From Cymbomonas tetramitiformis (Eukaryota; Chlorophyta; Pyramimonadophyceae; Pyramimonadales; Pyramimonadaceae): DNA of 64,000 nucleotides. The notes under the pieces are model-generated. The model was not told the origin of the DNA and ran no database searches. It saw only the letters and a program-made list of their open reading frames with translations. The position numbers and the translations under genes were made by a program. Below are positions 11,210 to 21,500 of the stretch, in pieces (positions within the stretch are counted from its first letter, which is position 1; the number at the start of each line of letters is the position of its first letter). The stretch lies in NCBI GenBank assembly GCA_001247695.2, contig LGRX02015975.1, forward strand, positions 36,164-100,163, written 5' to 3'.

Positions 11210-11340
11210 CATCGACCTATCGGGAGGGTCTTCTATATATATACATGCATACACGTGGGAAATGTACGACATACCTAAGTATCGTGGGCTTTGCCATGTG
11301 TATATCGAGTTATGTGAAAAACCCTCCCGATAGATTGATC
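11210..11340. repeat. Small inverted-repeat element, possible MITE
   Basis: ATCGACCTATCGGGAGGGT near 11,211 is mirrored by ACCCTCCCGATAGATTGAT near 11,321 with two mismatches. The ends enclose about 90 bp of AT-rich DNA. No convincing target duplication was seen. Confidence 0.4.
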
Positions 11341-11529
11341 TGTCTCCTCAAAACTAACTACTCTAGTATAAATTTAACAAGGTTACTGTAAACATATACG
11401 GCATTACGCTCGAGATTTTTCTGAGGTGCCAGTCGCGCGGCTCTGCTGTATTCATTGAAGCTAGTAGCTTTTCTGAGCGGTACAGATTAAACTTTAAATT
11501 ACCATGTGACATAGATCAGCATGTCATTC

Positions 11530-11609
11530 GCGATCGTGATAAATTAAATATGATGCAAAATGAAGATCTGCGATCATCATAAATCAAATATGATGCAAAA
11601 TGAAGATCT
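11530..11609. repeat. 40-bp tandem duplication
   Basis: Two adjacent copies ending in ATATGATGCAAAATGAAGATCTG, differing at a few positions, in AT-rich DNA without a recognisable gene. Confidence 0.8.
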
Positions 11610-11650
11610 GCCGAGTATGTTCCATCTCGTATAAAACAGTGTTTATTACA

Positions 11651-11876
11651 CATGAATTGCGATGAATGCCGCATTGATGCCCATGCCGCAGTGACACTCA
11701 TGACGCAGTGAAGTCCATGCCGCGTTGGTACCCATGACGCGCTGACACTCATGACGCAGTGACGTCCATACCGCGTTGGTACCCATGACGCGCTGATACT
11801 CATAACGCAGTGAAATCCATGACGCGTTGGTGCCCGTAACGCTTTGATACTCATGACGCGGTGACGTCCATGCCGT
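11651..11876. repeat. 51-bp tandem repeat, about 4.4 copies
   Basis: Units based on CATGACGCAGTGACGTCCAT followed by GCGTTGGTACCCATGACGCG recur every 51 bp, with full units from 11,699. On the minus strand this gives an open 17-residue repeat. Because it also lies open on other frames and has no start or motif context, it is treated as a satellite and not a gene. Confidence 0.85.
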
Positions 11877-11899
11877 TACGGCTGTGCCCTCTCTGACCA

Positions 11900-12235
11900 C
11901 CTTCAATGATGCAGGCTCATTTCAGGCAAACCCAATTATTAGCATTGCGGTAGGCATGGGAACAAGGGGGGTGGTGTCTCAAGAGCGTGGGCACAAGAAG
12001 GGCATAGTGGGACGGGCCGCCGCAAATAAATGCGGTACCCACCTCTCCGTCGACCACAAGCTCCTCCACATCATTCACAAATGGAGGCCGCCCAGGGCCC
12101 CGAGCTGTGCCGCACCACATCCCCGAGGCCAGAACCATGAGAGTGCCACACATACACCAAACCTGGTGCAAGCCTCACACCGACCAGGGCCTGAGTGTAG
12201 AGCTCACCACCCCGAATGACCCTTGGGTCCTGCCG
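11900..12235 (-). other. Possible coding segment, unidentified
   Basis: A minus-strand open stretch includes VEELVVDGEVGTAFICGG. It has protein-like composition and could be a 3' exon of the exonuclease gene or part of another gene. No family was recognised and no splice partners were established. Confidence 0.25.
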
Positions 12236-12237
12236 TG

Positions 12238-12322
12238 ACGCTCCCGGACCAATCCCCTCACACCCCCCCAGGGCTTGACACTTGGCGCTCCCGGACCAAT
12301 CCCCTCACACCCCCCCAGGCTT
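12238..12322. repeat. About 37-bp direct duplication
   Basis: CTCCCGGACCAATCCCCTCA plus CACCCCCCCAGG occurs twice, 49 bp apart, near the 3' end of the exonuclease gene. Confidence 0.8.
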
Positions 12323-14936
12323 TAAGAAACTTGATGAAGTTGCAGTTGATAAAGTCCGAGATGAGACCTCGGCAAGACATGGAGGGGGCGAAACAGAGCA
12401 GGGGTTACCCTCGGCCTCTTCTGGCCGGCCGGATTCTGAATATCTGGTGGGGAATTGGCCCTCGTAGGTGGGGGGTGGAGGGGAGTCATTCTTTTTAGGG
12501 CTGGTAATCGTGAAGGTGTCTCTCTCCAGAGGGTTGGACTCCGTCAGCCGCTCCATACTTGCCAAGTACACCCGGCGCAGTGCCTGCACATCTGAGCCCT
12601 CCCCATCCCCTCGCCCTCTCCTACTGCCTGCCTTCCTCTGACGATACACGCGTCTTGCCTATGGCACCAAGAAGCCGTACGCACTACAAGCGGACACCGT
12701 AGACTCTGATACTCGCAGCATCACTGGTAAACCAATCAAGTGGTTTGCCCGATCCCGAAGGCGCCATTGCGCCCTGGCGCAAGAGCATATCGCATCTCCT
12801 CGTGTCCTGTGTGCCTCCCCCTCCCTCCTCCCTACAAAAGTTGCACTCCCTGTCCTGAAGTGAGCCCTGCTGTGCGCCGTCGATGCCTTCCCTGCCCTGC
12901 AGTGAGCCACACCTGCGCCGTCGATGCACTCCCTGCCCTGCAGTGAGCCACACCTGCGAGGGCCCGGTGGAGCTCGCCCTCAACCTCGACCTGGAGAAAC
13001 TCGCACAGGCTTCCAAGACCATATCCCTGCTTCGTTGGCCAGGCCCTGTGCACACATGTGCCTCGTCCCCAACCCCGGGCTCCCCACTCAGCGATCCCCT
13101 CAGTGCGCCCGGCCATTTACGTGAACCCAAAAGGGATCACCCCCTCAGCAGCTTCTGTCAGCGTATCTTCGCCCCACTCCACCCCGCAAAGACCACCCAA
13201 CCTCGCCATGTCAGAAGGAGCCCACCTGCGAGCGAGGGGCAGGGAGTCCAGGAACTGCCAGTAGTCGGGCATGACCCGGTTGGCGCGTTTGTACTCCTCC
13301 TCGAGGAAGGGCACGTCAAACCGTCGCCCGTTGTGCGCCACGAGCACCACCTCTGGGTTGCCTGTCACTCGCCGTCCCACCGGGCTGTGTCACAGCAGCT
13401 GCGTATGCCACCTAAGAGGAATCATCACGATAAAGGCAGCGCATGCGCAGACCCTCTATTCAAATGGGGCATTGCAGAACTAGCGAACGCCTGAGTCGCC
13501 GGAGTTCCGAGCAGGCATGCTGGGAGCCACCACCTGCTGCCTTCCTGCTAGATCATTGGGAGGTCGTTCAAAATCAAGCGTGGGGCACCAAAGCCCTAAT
13601 CTTGGGCAACGCTCACGCAGAACTTCGATCCCAAGACGACTTAATCAGCCCGGTCAAGATCCGTGCAGCCAGGATATCAGCAGGCAGGGTCACACTTTTG
13701 AATTTGCTGCGCTGAGCTTCGATGAACTCTTCAAACCTCCTAGCAGCTTCAGGGAAGGCTGGAATCTTGGAGGAGGCCAGATCGCCTGGCTGGATCCCTG
13801 TGATTTCGGTGATCTGCATCCCCACCACAGGCCCAGGGTACTTTAGGCACATGGCGGCTGTAAGACATGCCCTCCACCCGACTCAAGGGCGCGGCGTATG
13901 CATTTCTTGCAAGAGTTCAGCGATGTCGATGAAACCTCCAAGCCGGTGAAACACGGAACCTGCACAGAAGCCTCGGATGTGCGAAGCCTAAGCAGCACCA
14001 AGCCGGGCCATAGCCGAACTGAGGCCACGTGGGATCACACCCGTTCCGCCTCAAAGTTTGATCCTTAATGAGTCGAATGCACTCGAACGCAGGAAGGAAT
14101 ACATTCGCTAAGATGGACATGGAAGAGCATGCGCAGCGATGGTCCACGTTGCACGGGACGTGGCCACGCATCTTGGGAGGTGGCTGGATGCAGCCGGGGC
14201 TTAGCAGGGTGCACGTGGTGCGGGGGGAAGGCTCAGCACCTTTTTGGGTAGCTTGATGCGGCCTGGGTTGACGAGCGTAACCATCGAGAGGCTGCTATCC
14301 TCGGCGTTCATTGCGGCGATCTCGATAATGCGGTCAGAGTGTTGCTTTAACCCGGTGGTCTCGATATCGAACACTATTACGACTCTCTCCGCTGAATTCC
14401 CCCCAGATGCATCCGGAGGATGCGTCGGGCCCATCGAGGCACATCAGTGGTCTCGACTCCTCACGTCAAACTGATACCTAAACCTGCCCGACAAGCCTAT
14501 TCGTGTCACGTGAGCCCTAGGAGAGCCTTCCGTGATGCAAGAGTCCACCTTGCACAGACCGTGCAAAGCGCCAGTGGGATCCAGAACTATTTCCAGCTCA
14601 GCAGCAAACGCCTCACAGGTTGCTCCTTTCACGATGGCCACGTTCAAAAGGGCCCCGAGGTGTGGTGAAACCTTTCAAGGGTGGTGGAGGCGGCGACGCC
14701 TTATTGGTGCTTTCTGACTTGCGGATTTCTCGCCCACTCCGCGTTATTGTAGGAGGCGATCGGGAGGTAGCGGAGAGGTTGATCTTGAGGTCCGCCGAAG
14801 ACGATGGTGCCTTAGGAGGTGGTGAAGGCTCCCTGTATGGGAATCCCGTGATCGTGGCCGTGAAAGATACTGTTAGTGTTCCTGGTTCGCTAAAAGGGAA
14901 CAAGGCGCGGAATGTGCTCGGAGCATTTCGGAGCAC
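12300..14936 (-). CDS. DEDDh-family 3'-5' exonuclease, multi-exon
   Basis: Exonucleases of this group (DnaQ/PolC-type) remove nucleotides from 3' ends using two metal ions held by D, E, D and D residues. Exon 14,391-14,240 encodes VVIVFDIETTGLKQHSDRII (Exo I, with D and E) and ends NPGRIKLPKK. Exon from 13,813 encodes ITEITGIQPGDLASSKIPAF. Exon 13,361-13,226 encodes VVLVAHNGRRFDVPFLEEEY (Exo II) and ends near LPLAR. Exon 13,026-12,954 encodes LGSLCEFLQVEVEGELHRAL, and the next, from 12,591, begins by completing an Asp codon (DVQALRRV). Splicing therefore creates HRALADV, the Exo III His and Asp. One small exon between 13,226 and 13,026 is still missing, because the phases do not match. The N-terminus (14,444-14,936) and the Ser/Pro-rich C-terminal tail are approximate. 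All four catalytic acidic residues and the His appear intact. The organelle or nuclear role is unknown. Confidence 0.85.
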
Positions 14937-14969
14937 ATGTGACCTCTCTCCTGTGAGTCCTCGGAAAGA

Positions 14970-15031
14970 CTTCCCGCCAAATCAGGAAACTGGCGAGCGT
15001 CGAGAATCCGCGGGAAAACTTCCCGCCAAAT
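14970..15031. promoter_or_regulatory. Paired E2F-like sites upstream of the exonuclease gene
   Basis: TTCCCGCCAAAT occurs at 14,971-14,982 and again at 15,020-15,031, with an inverted GCGGGAAAA at 15,010-15,018. These match the E2F/DP consensus (TTTSSCGC, TTCCCGCC) that drives S-phase genes in plants, algae and animals. They sit some 35-95 bp upstream of the likely 5' end of the minus-strand exonuclease gene. The two main sites lie inside a 48-bp direct duplication, so the second could be a passive copy. Confidence 0.5.
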
Positions 15032-15130
15032 CAGGAAACTGGCGAGCGTCGAGAATCGCAAGTGTAAAGCCGGCTAGGGCGCATAACTTCGCGGTGCGGA
15101 GCGTTAGCCTTGGTCGTCAACCTTAGTGCC

Positions 15131-15666
15131 TTACACTTTAAAGGTCTGCAATAACTGGGCATATGTCGAGGAATACCCCGTGAGATGAGATAATTCCGGG
15201 TTCTTGAGCATCTGCTCCACCTGGCGCACGACGTTGGTGCGCTGGTTTATTGTGAGCTCCTCGTATCTCTCCACGTCCCGCAGCACAGACTTAATCTGGT
15301 ACTGGATATTACTATCCCGCGGTACGCGTTCGTACATCTCCTTCAGCTGTGTCGCCTGTGCGGTCACGCGCGCGAGAGACACGTTTTGTTAGGTGCTTAG
15401 ATTGCAGCTTGGCACGTTGGAGTAATGGGATCGATGCCAGGTGAAAACTGGCGAGAATGCTGAGTTAAGCGGCGGCATGGGAGCACGTCCAGCGCAAGTG
15501 GCTCTGAGCCATATCTCGGCGAGGCCTTACTAAGTCAGGCAACGGACAGGCTGGGCCATACCAGGAAGTCTTTGAAAGATGGAAATTGCTTGCCCTTGAC
15601 GTTCACAAATTTCTTCTCCTTTTCGTATTCCAACGCTCGTAACAGCTGACTGTCGTTCGATGAGGC
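15131..15666 (-). CDS. Small two-exon protein, unknown function (partial 5' end)
   Basis: Exon 15,666-15,562 (35 codons, phase 0) encodes SNDSQLLRALEYEKEKKFVN and ends FPSFKDFL at a GTATGG donor. Exon 15,355-15,131 (74 codons plus stop) encodes ATQLKEMYERVPRDSNIQYQ, RDVERYEELTINQRTNVVRQ and LSHLTGYSSTYAQLLQTFKV. Both junctions have good AG and GT signals, and the phases agree. The product is charged and helical and was not assigned to a family. No start codon was fixed, so another 5' exon probably exists above 15,670. The stop lies about 200 bp upstream of the exonuclease gene, in tandem orientation. Confidence 0.6.
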
Positions 15667-15669
15667 CTG

Positions 15670-16490
15670 GAGGGGGATCGACCTACTGGTACGTAAGTGA
15701 GAGCGACATATACCATAGGCACAAAACTACGCACGATCCATTTGATCCATGCAGAGCCCGTGTGAAGGTGCGTTATCTAACTGTGCTATCTGCCTCAGGC
15801 TGGTGAGTTCAGTCAATGCACGCACGTACAAGGGGGTTACTTAGCGCTCGGTGTGCACTGAGAGACAAGATTGCAACAAGATGGGACGAATTGGCAACTT
15901 TGTGCAAAGGCCAGCTGAACAAGGCACAAACCAATATCCTGTCGTATACTCACGGTGGTATCGCTGGGTTGGTCAGCAGAAGCGCGTGTTCCGATAGTAT
16001 GTCCACATTGCAGCAAAAGGCCACGCTTCAGAGTAGCCGCGTTATCAAGCAGACGAACGGACAGTGTATGACGTGTCCACAGTGTCCTCGAGGTGCGTAC
16101 GTCAACGTGCCTCATTGTGCAGGCACCAGGATTTGCCTTTAGAGCACACGAAGCTAACGAATAGGATGGGAGGGGCATTTTCAAACACTCTGGCACGAAT
16201 GCCAGCATGCGTCCTCCGAAAAGCGAATGCCCAAGCATTGCTTATTCGCCAAACCTACAACTCATTTACGTTTAGCGGGGGGTCGTGTAAGACAGTAGTT
16301 GTCCCAGGCACGAACGAACACGAACGAAAACACTGTAAATTTTCGCTCACCGCTGACGAAAATGCGGAATACTGAACAGAGAACTGACCGAGAGCGAACC
16401 TCTCGTCCGACGACGGACCAAACGAAAGTATGCAAATGTCCTCTTCGCTCTTGCTACATATTCGACCGAACCTCTCCGTCTCGTCTGTAG
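15670..16490. other. No gene recognised
   Basis: Mixed composition with several short open stretches on both strands, but none with consistent splice sites, motifs or codon pattern. Confidence 0.4.
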
Positions 16491-16494
16491 AGCT

Positions 16495-16569
16495 CTACAG
16501 TCGAGTGTCCACTCACCGTCAGGTGACACAACCTCTCGTCCGCGTCCTCAAGTGGACACTCGACTGTAG
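16495..16569. repeat. Perfect 19-bp-arm hairpin
   Basis: CTACAGTCGAGTGTCCACT at 16,495-16,513 is exactly complementary to 16,551-16,569, with a 37-base loop. The core CAGTCGAGTG/CACTCGACTG recurs in a second hairpin at 17,851-17,883. It lies 12 bp before the assembly gap. Confidence 0.8.
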
Positions 16570-16581
16570 GGGCTACAGTGT

Positions 16582-16601
16582 NNNNNNNNNNNNNNNNNNN
16601 N
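16582..16601. other. Assembly gap of 20 N
   Basis: Twenty N bases. The true size of the gap is unknown. The hairpin immediately to its left could be the reason the assembly broke. Confidence 0.99.
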
Positions 16602-18163
16602 GCTGGTCGATGTTAAATTGCTCAGATGAAGATTTCCTCGCGGCTAAGGATATAGAGTGGGGTACGGCACCCCGGAAAACTGGTCTCGGAATTGGATTTG
16701 GACCATTGGATCGACCGCTACGAGCGTTGACCGTTCCGTTGACTTTTACTATTTAGACCTAATTTTTCCAGCAAATTGATGATTCCTGCGCAGGCATCTG
16801 TGGAAGAAGTCTTCACTCACTGAGAGCATATATGAGCTAGGGATATATATCCCTTACATATATATGCTCCCAGTGCGTATGGAGGTTGAGTTTAGCGCGA
16901 TTCGGGTGTGATCCCATACTTCCGGCTCAAGGAATAGTACGGGTTCACACATTGAGTCATGCAATTTTGCTAAGAAAGTGGGTGCGACGTACACAAGTTG
17001 CGCAGTATCAATTTCTTGAAGGTGCTGCAACTTAACGTACGTTCGTATGCCTTGCCATCTATGCTGATGGTTGCCGATACCGGCTTGTGCCCGCTTTGAG
17101 CACAAGCCGGGATCGTCGCGTTCACGCACGTAGACACCGTGCGGGCTCATCTTATGATAAATTTTACCTTAAAACAGACACCAAGGAACAATAAACCGAG
17201 GGCAATCAAGGGCAATCAAACGCCTAAGACCGATGAAAAATTTTCAGGGAGGAGCCTCAAAACCGGAAAACCCCTCTTGGAAAATCGCGTTCAGATCTTC
17301 ACGTAGCGAACCTCAGAGTTTCCAGGCACGCACAAACCTCATGTTCGCATGTTCAGGAACATGTTCTAATATACAAAAATGTTCAAGATAGAATAACATA
17401 TCCGTGATATATCCTTGAAAAAGGTGCTGAACAGCACCGTTCAAGCAAGTTTGCAGAGCGCTTCTGGAGCTGCGCAAGGTTTTCAGGCCTAAATCTGAGT
17501 TTCGAGATCGCGAATTTCATCGCGTTCGATCGGAAAACCCGACCAACGGAATGTATACAGTGTCCACTGAGTAGTACTCGTACTCGGGGCTACTGTACTC
17601 GATATGTACATCCTCTCGTCTGAAAGAGAGACCGTTTGACGTTACACGAATTTCAAAGTGTTGCACCCACCCTACGTATCCTACCGCTATGCTAGGGCGT
17701 AGGGCTCTATCTGTGTCACAGTATCGATTCCACGCCAGCGCCAATCATTTGCCAATTTTGAATTTACATCGATATCTATATAAATCTAACAGAATATACA
17801 AGATATTGGAGAATCCAAAAAATTAAAATCGAAATAAAGTGCAACTGAGACAGTCGAGTGCAGTCTGCAGTGTCACTCGACTGATCAAAAGTGCAACAGA
17901 AACTTGTCAACTCGAACTGCACCCCATTTCGCATCTGGTTTCCTTTAAGAATAGTGAGAGTAAGTGAAGTAACAATAGTAAGAATAGTTAGAGGAATTAA
18001 GAATAATGAGAGAATAGTGGAGCGACTCAATATGATTTTAATATGCTCAGGCCTTAATATTGCTTTTCTGTTACACAATATATGAATGCCGTACGAATGC
18101 CTTAAGGTATTCGGTTTTGGATTGCGCATATTCAGCTCTCGGATCCCCATAGAGTCTGAGAAA
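16602..18163. other. AT-rich intergenic DNA
   Basis: No gene recognised. It contains the short hairpin at 17,851-17,883 and ends at the likely first exon of the coiled-coil gene, so part of it may be that gene's promoter. Confidence 0.4.
17851..17883. repeat. Short hairpin sharing the CAGTCGAGTG core
   Basis: CAGTCGAGTG (17,851-17,860) and CACTCGACTG (17,874-17,883) form a 10-bp inverted repeat with the same core as the hairpin at 16,495-16,569. They may be remnants of one small element family. Confidence 0.5.
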
Positions 18164-18541
18164 ATGGAAACAAACATGTTGGATTGGCTGACCGGCGGCA
18201 ACTGGTTCAATATGTGCGACACGGGTTTGGAACAGAACCTTTACGACGAGTCGACGATGCAAACCCCAAGAGAGTACACTCGGTATTTCGATTCAAGGAT
18301 GGCGTCGACGCTGTCGGTACATAAGGCACAGTGGGAGGCCGAAGCGGCAGAAGCTCAAGCACGAGCTTTAAAGGACCAACGGAAGCAACTTGAGCAGGAG
18401 TTTTTGCTGAAACTTGAGCAGGAGTTTCTGCCGGACAGTGAGCTCGCAAGTTCCGCAGAAGATCCGAAAGTTGTCCCGCAAGCTTTACAAGAGTCCAGTG
18501 ACAACGATATCGCAAATGAGCAACTGGATCTTTCGACGGAG
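18164..18541 (+). CDS. Coiled-coil gene, exon 1
   Basis: 126 codons, phase 0, from METNMLDWLTGGNWF to QLDLSTE at a GT donor. It contains a Trp-rich start and a short coil (ARALKDQRKQLEQEFLLKLE), then an acidic Ser-rich part. An ATG at 18,086 is an alternative start that would add 26 residues. Confidence 0.65.
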
Positions 18542-21500
18542 GTTGCTGCCTCGAGCGCACTCACTCCACCTCAGCTATGCATATTTGACAGTATCGCCAC
18601 GGCATTACCTGAATGGATCGGTGTCGTTCACTTTCTGAGGAGCGTCTTGCCTTCTGAGAAGCATGCCGACCTCGAATCACTCCACCTTAGCTAAGCAGCT
18701 CAAATGTCGAAGGTTCATAACCTGATTGGTTCAGTGCCATTTAAAATCTTAGAAGCGTACTGCCTTCTGAGGAGCATTATACCTACCTCCCGACCCTCAC
18801 GGCATAGGGCGGTCTCTCTGGCAGCACGCATCACCCTCAGCGACTGTATGCACTTGAACGTAGGCATTCACAACTGATAGATCACTGTTCTGAACTTCGG
18901 TGAGCCGATTCAGTCCCGCTATTATTCAGAGGACCTTGGAATCACCTGAAGAATAAGCACGAACATGAGAGGCAGGTTTCGTCTTCATCCACCCGGAGCG
19001 GTATTTTGCGTCCCAATAAGGTTTCCGCTTGCGCATCCTGACGACCCCATCACTTGAGTTGCACGTGTTCATATGGGTTCGCGTGGGGATGCAAGTGCAG
19101 ATTTCGGCACAGGCGGCAGTTACTGACGCGGCGGCGAGTCAAAGTGCCTCTAGTGACACCGCCACCAACTGGGCCAAAGTCTTGGGCGCAGCGAAGACGG
19201 CCGTTCAACGTGAAAAGCATCGAGCGAGCAGGTACTTGTTGCGTCTGGTCGCTGACCAAGTCTTCATCGTGCGCGCGATGCAATTGTTGGGGATCAGGCA
19301 CCCGGCTTAAGGACAGACTGGGAAAGTCCTTGCTCCAGCGACACATGCGACACAAGCGTACACATGCGAGAAATGATGCTCGCCTTACTCTCTCAATACA
19401 TATCCTTGTCGAGGATGCCAGCTGGACACTGCCTGATGCGAATATGTTTTTGGGATATTTTTCTGCCTACTTTTCCTACTTTTCAGTTGCGTTTCTTGCG
19501 CAAGGATCCTGTTTTCCGCACCCAAAGACGAGCCCTCATTTTAAAGTTCAATACCTTTTAAAGTTTCCGCATCGACTTCCTGAACCCGCGCTTGGCTTGC
19601 ACAGGGAACCCGCGCTTGGCTTGCACAGGGAACGACTGAGTTGTGCAACCTAGGGCCCTGTGTGCCTGGAGCATGCCTTCTCGTGTCGCTCCACAAACTC
19701 TGTGCCTTGCCCTTTGCTTGGGCACAAACCAATGCACTGACCTCTTGATACCCGTGCCATACGCTGTGCTCCACGTGGATTAGCTTGCCCTTTGCTTGGG
19801 CACAAGCCAATGCACTGACCTCTTGATACCCGTGCCATACGCTGTGCTCCACGTGGATTAGCTTGCCCTTTGCTTGGGCACACGCCAACACGCCGACCTT
19901 TTGAAAGGCGGCCGTTGTGCAGCATATGTCCCTGAGAAGGCTTTTTCCGCAGAGATGATGTGTATTGAGCTGTTGAATTTGCCCATTCCGGAGTGTGCAG
20001 AGTGAGGTGGGCGCACCGCACGCAAACCCTAGAGGAGGATCGTGATCGCCTGGCCCAGGAGATGAAGGATTTCAAGAGTGAGCAGGTGAGTGGGGAGCTG
20101 CTTGCCAGCGATGTTTCAGGCATCTGCGGGTCGTGAGAAGCATGTGCTTAACCTGCGGCACTTGCTTGCGAAGAATGCGATCCAGATGGCAGCGACTGCG
20201 GGGGATATGAATCAGATAGCAGAGACTATGGCAAAGAATAAGGAAGTTCAAGCTCAGTGGAATCAGCAGGTACAGTTTTTTATCCTGGCAATACAAATTG
20301 TGCAAAGCTTCTTTTGCATTTCCACACACAATAGCTTCCAAGTGTGAGAGGGTAGGGAAGACATCGCGCGTGGACAGTAACCTCGGACGCCTTGAAGCGT
20401 ATCTACGTCTTGTGTGCCCGCAGCTCAGCTGCGAGCACCTATCGGAAATCCCAATCACTTTATACAGTGACATCAACTCAGTTCGAAGCTGAGGCTGCTC
20501 CTTAATTATGCAAACGTGAGAAGTGCAAGTTGTTTGAGGGGAGGGGAGGAAGGGGGCTCCAGACAGTGGCGCTGGCGTCTGACTTGCTCGCCAAAGAAAC
20601 ACAGTATTGGGAGGGTGAGATGCAACGGGCAATGGAGGAGCACACGAAGCAGACAGAAATTGAGGCGGCGCGGACACTAAAGGCAGCTCTTGCACAGCAA
20701 AGGCTGGAGCTAGAGGCAGCGGCCAAGGTCGCATGCCGTGCCATGCGACCTTTCACACGTGAACTTGATATGAAATCGAGACGTATCCTCGTAGCTCAGA
20801 AGACACCATCACTATACAAACCTCCATATTGTAAGGGTTTAAGTTTCGAGAAGAAACGCTGACATGCTCTGCCATTAGCGGGTCCTCGTAGCCTCTGTGG
20901 TTTGCCGCACCCGTCTAAGAACAACATTGTCTTACCATGTCGAAGGCGATCCGCGTGCAGTGAAGAAGCGCCCCCCGCAGTCTGTTATTGCATGCACTAT
21001 ATCGCATGTTGTGCCCGAGCACTGTGATGGGCATTGCAAAGCACAAATTATGAACTGGAATCACAATCACATCGCGAATCCTAAACCGCAAATTATGCTC
21101 ACAAATCACTGATCACAAAGTGAGGCGCCTCCGCACCATGCAGCACCTGGCTTTCCGGAATCCCGTTGCAGGCGCTCAATTCTCGATGCCAGGCAGCGGT
21201 GCGGCTCGGCGTGGCAGCGGTGCGGCTCGGCGTGGCAGCGGTGCGACTCGGCGTGGCAGCGGTGCGGCTCGGCGTCGCGGCGAGGCGCTCTGAGCAGTGC
21301 GAGGGCGCTCTCTGCACGCCAGCGCTCCGAAGGGCGTCCACGTGGCAAGCGAGTGACGCTCTTAGATGACTGAGTGATGCGGGTTGGGGCCCTCCAGGAG
21401 GAGGCCAAGCTGGCGGAGCCGCGCAGCAGGCCGAGGCTGCAATGGGCGGCGAAGATGGCGCTGGAGCGCGAGAAGCACCGGGTGAACAGGTGGGGCCTCA

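Noticed and set aside
15837..16238. 133-codon minus-strand ORF
   Set aside because: No motif, no convincing start or splice signals, and overlapping plus-strand ORFs of equal quality.
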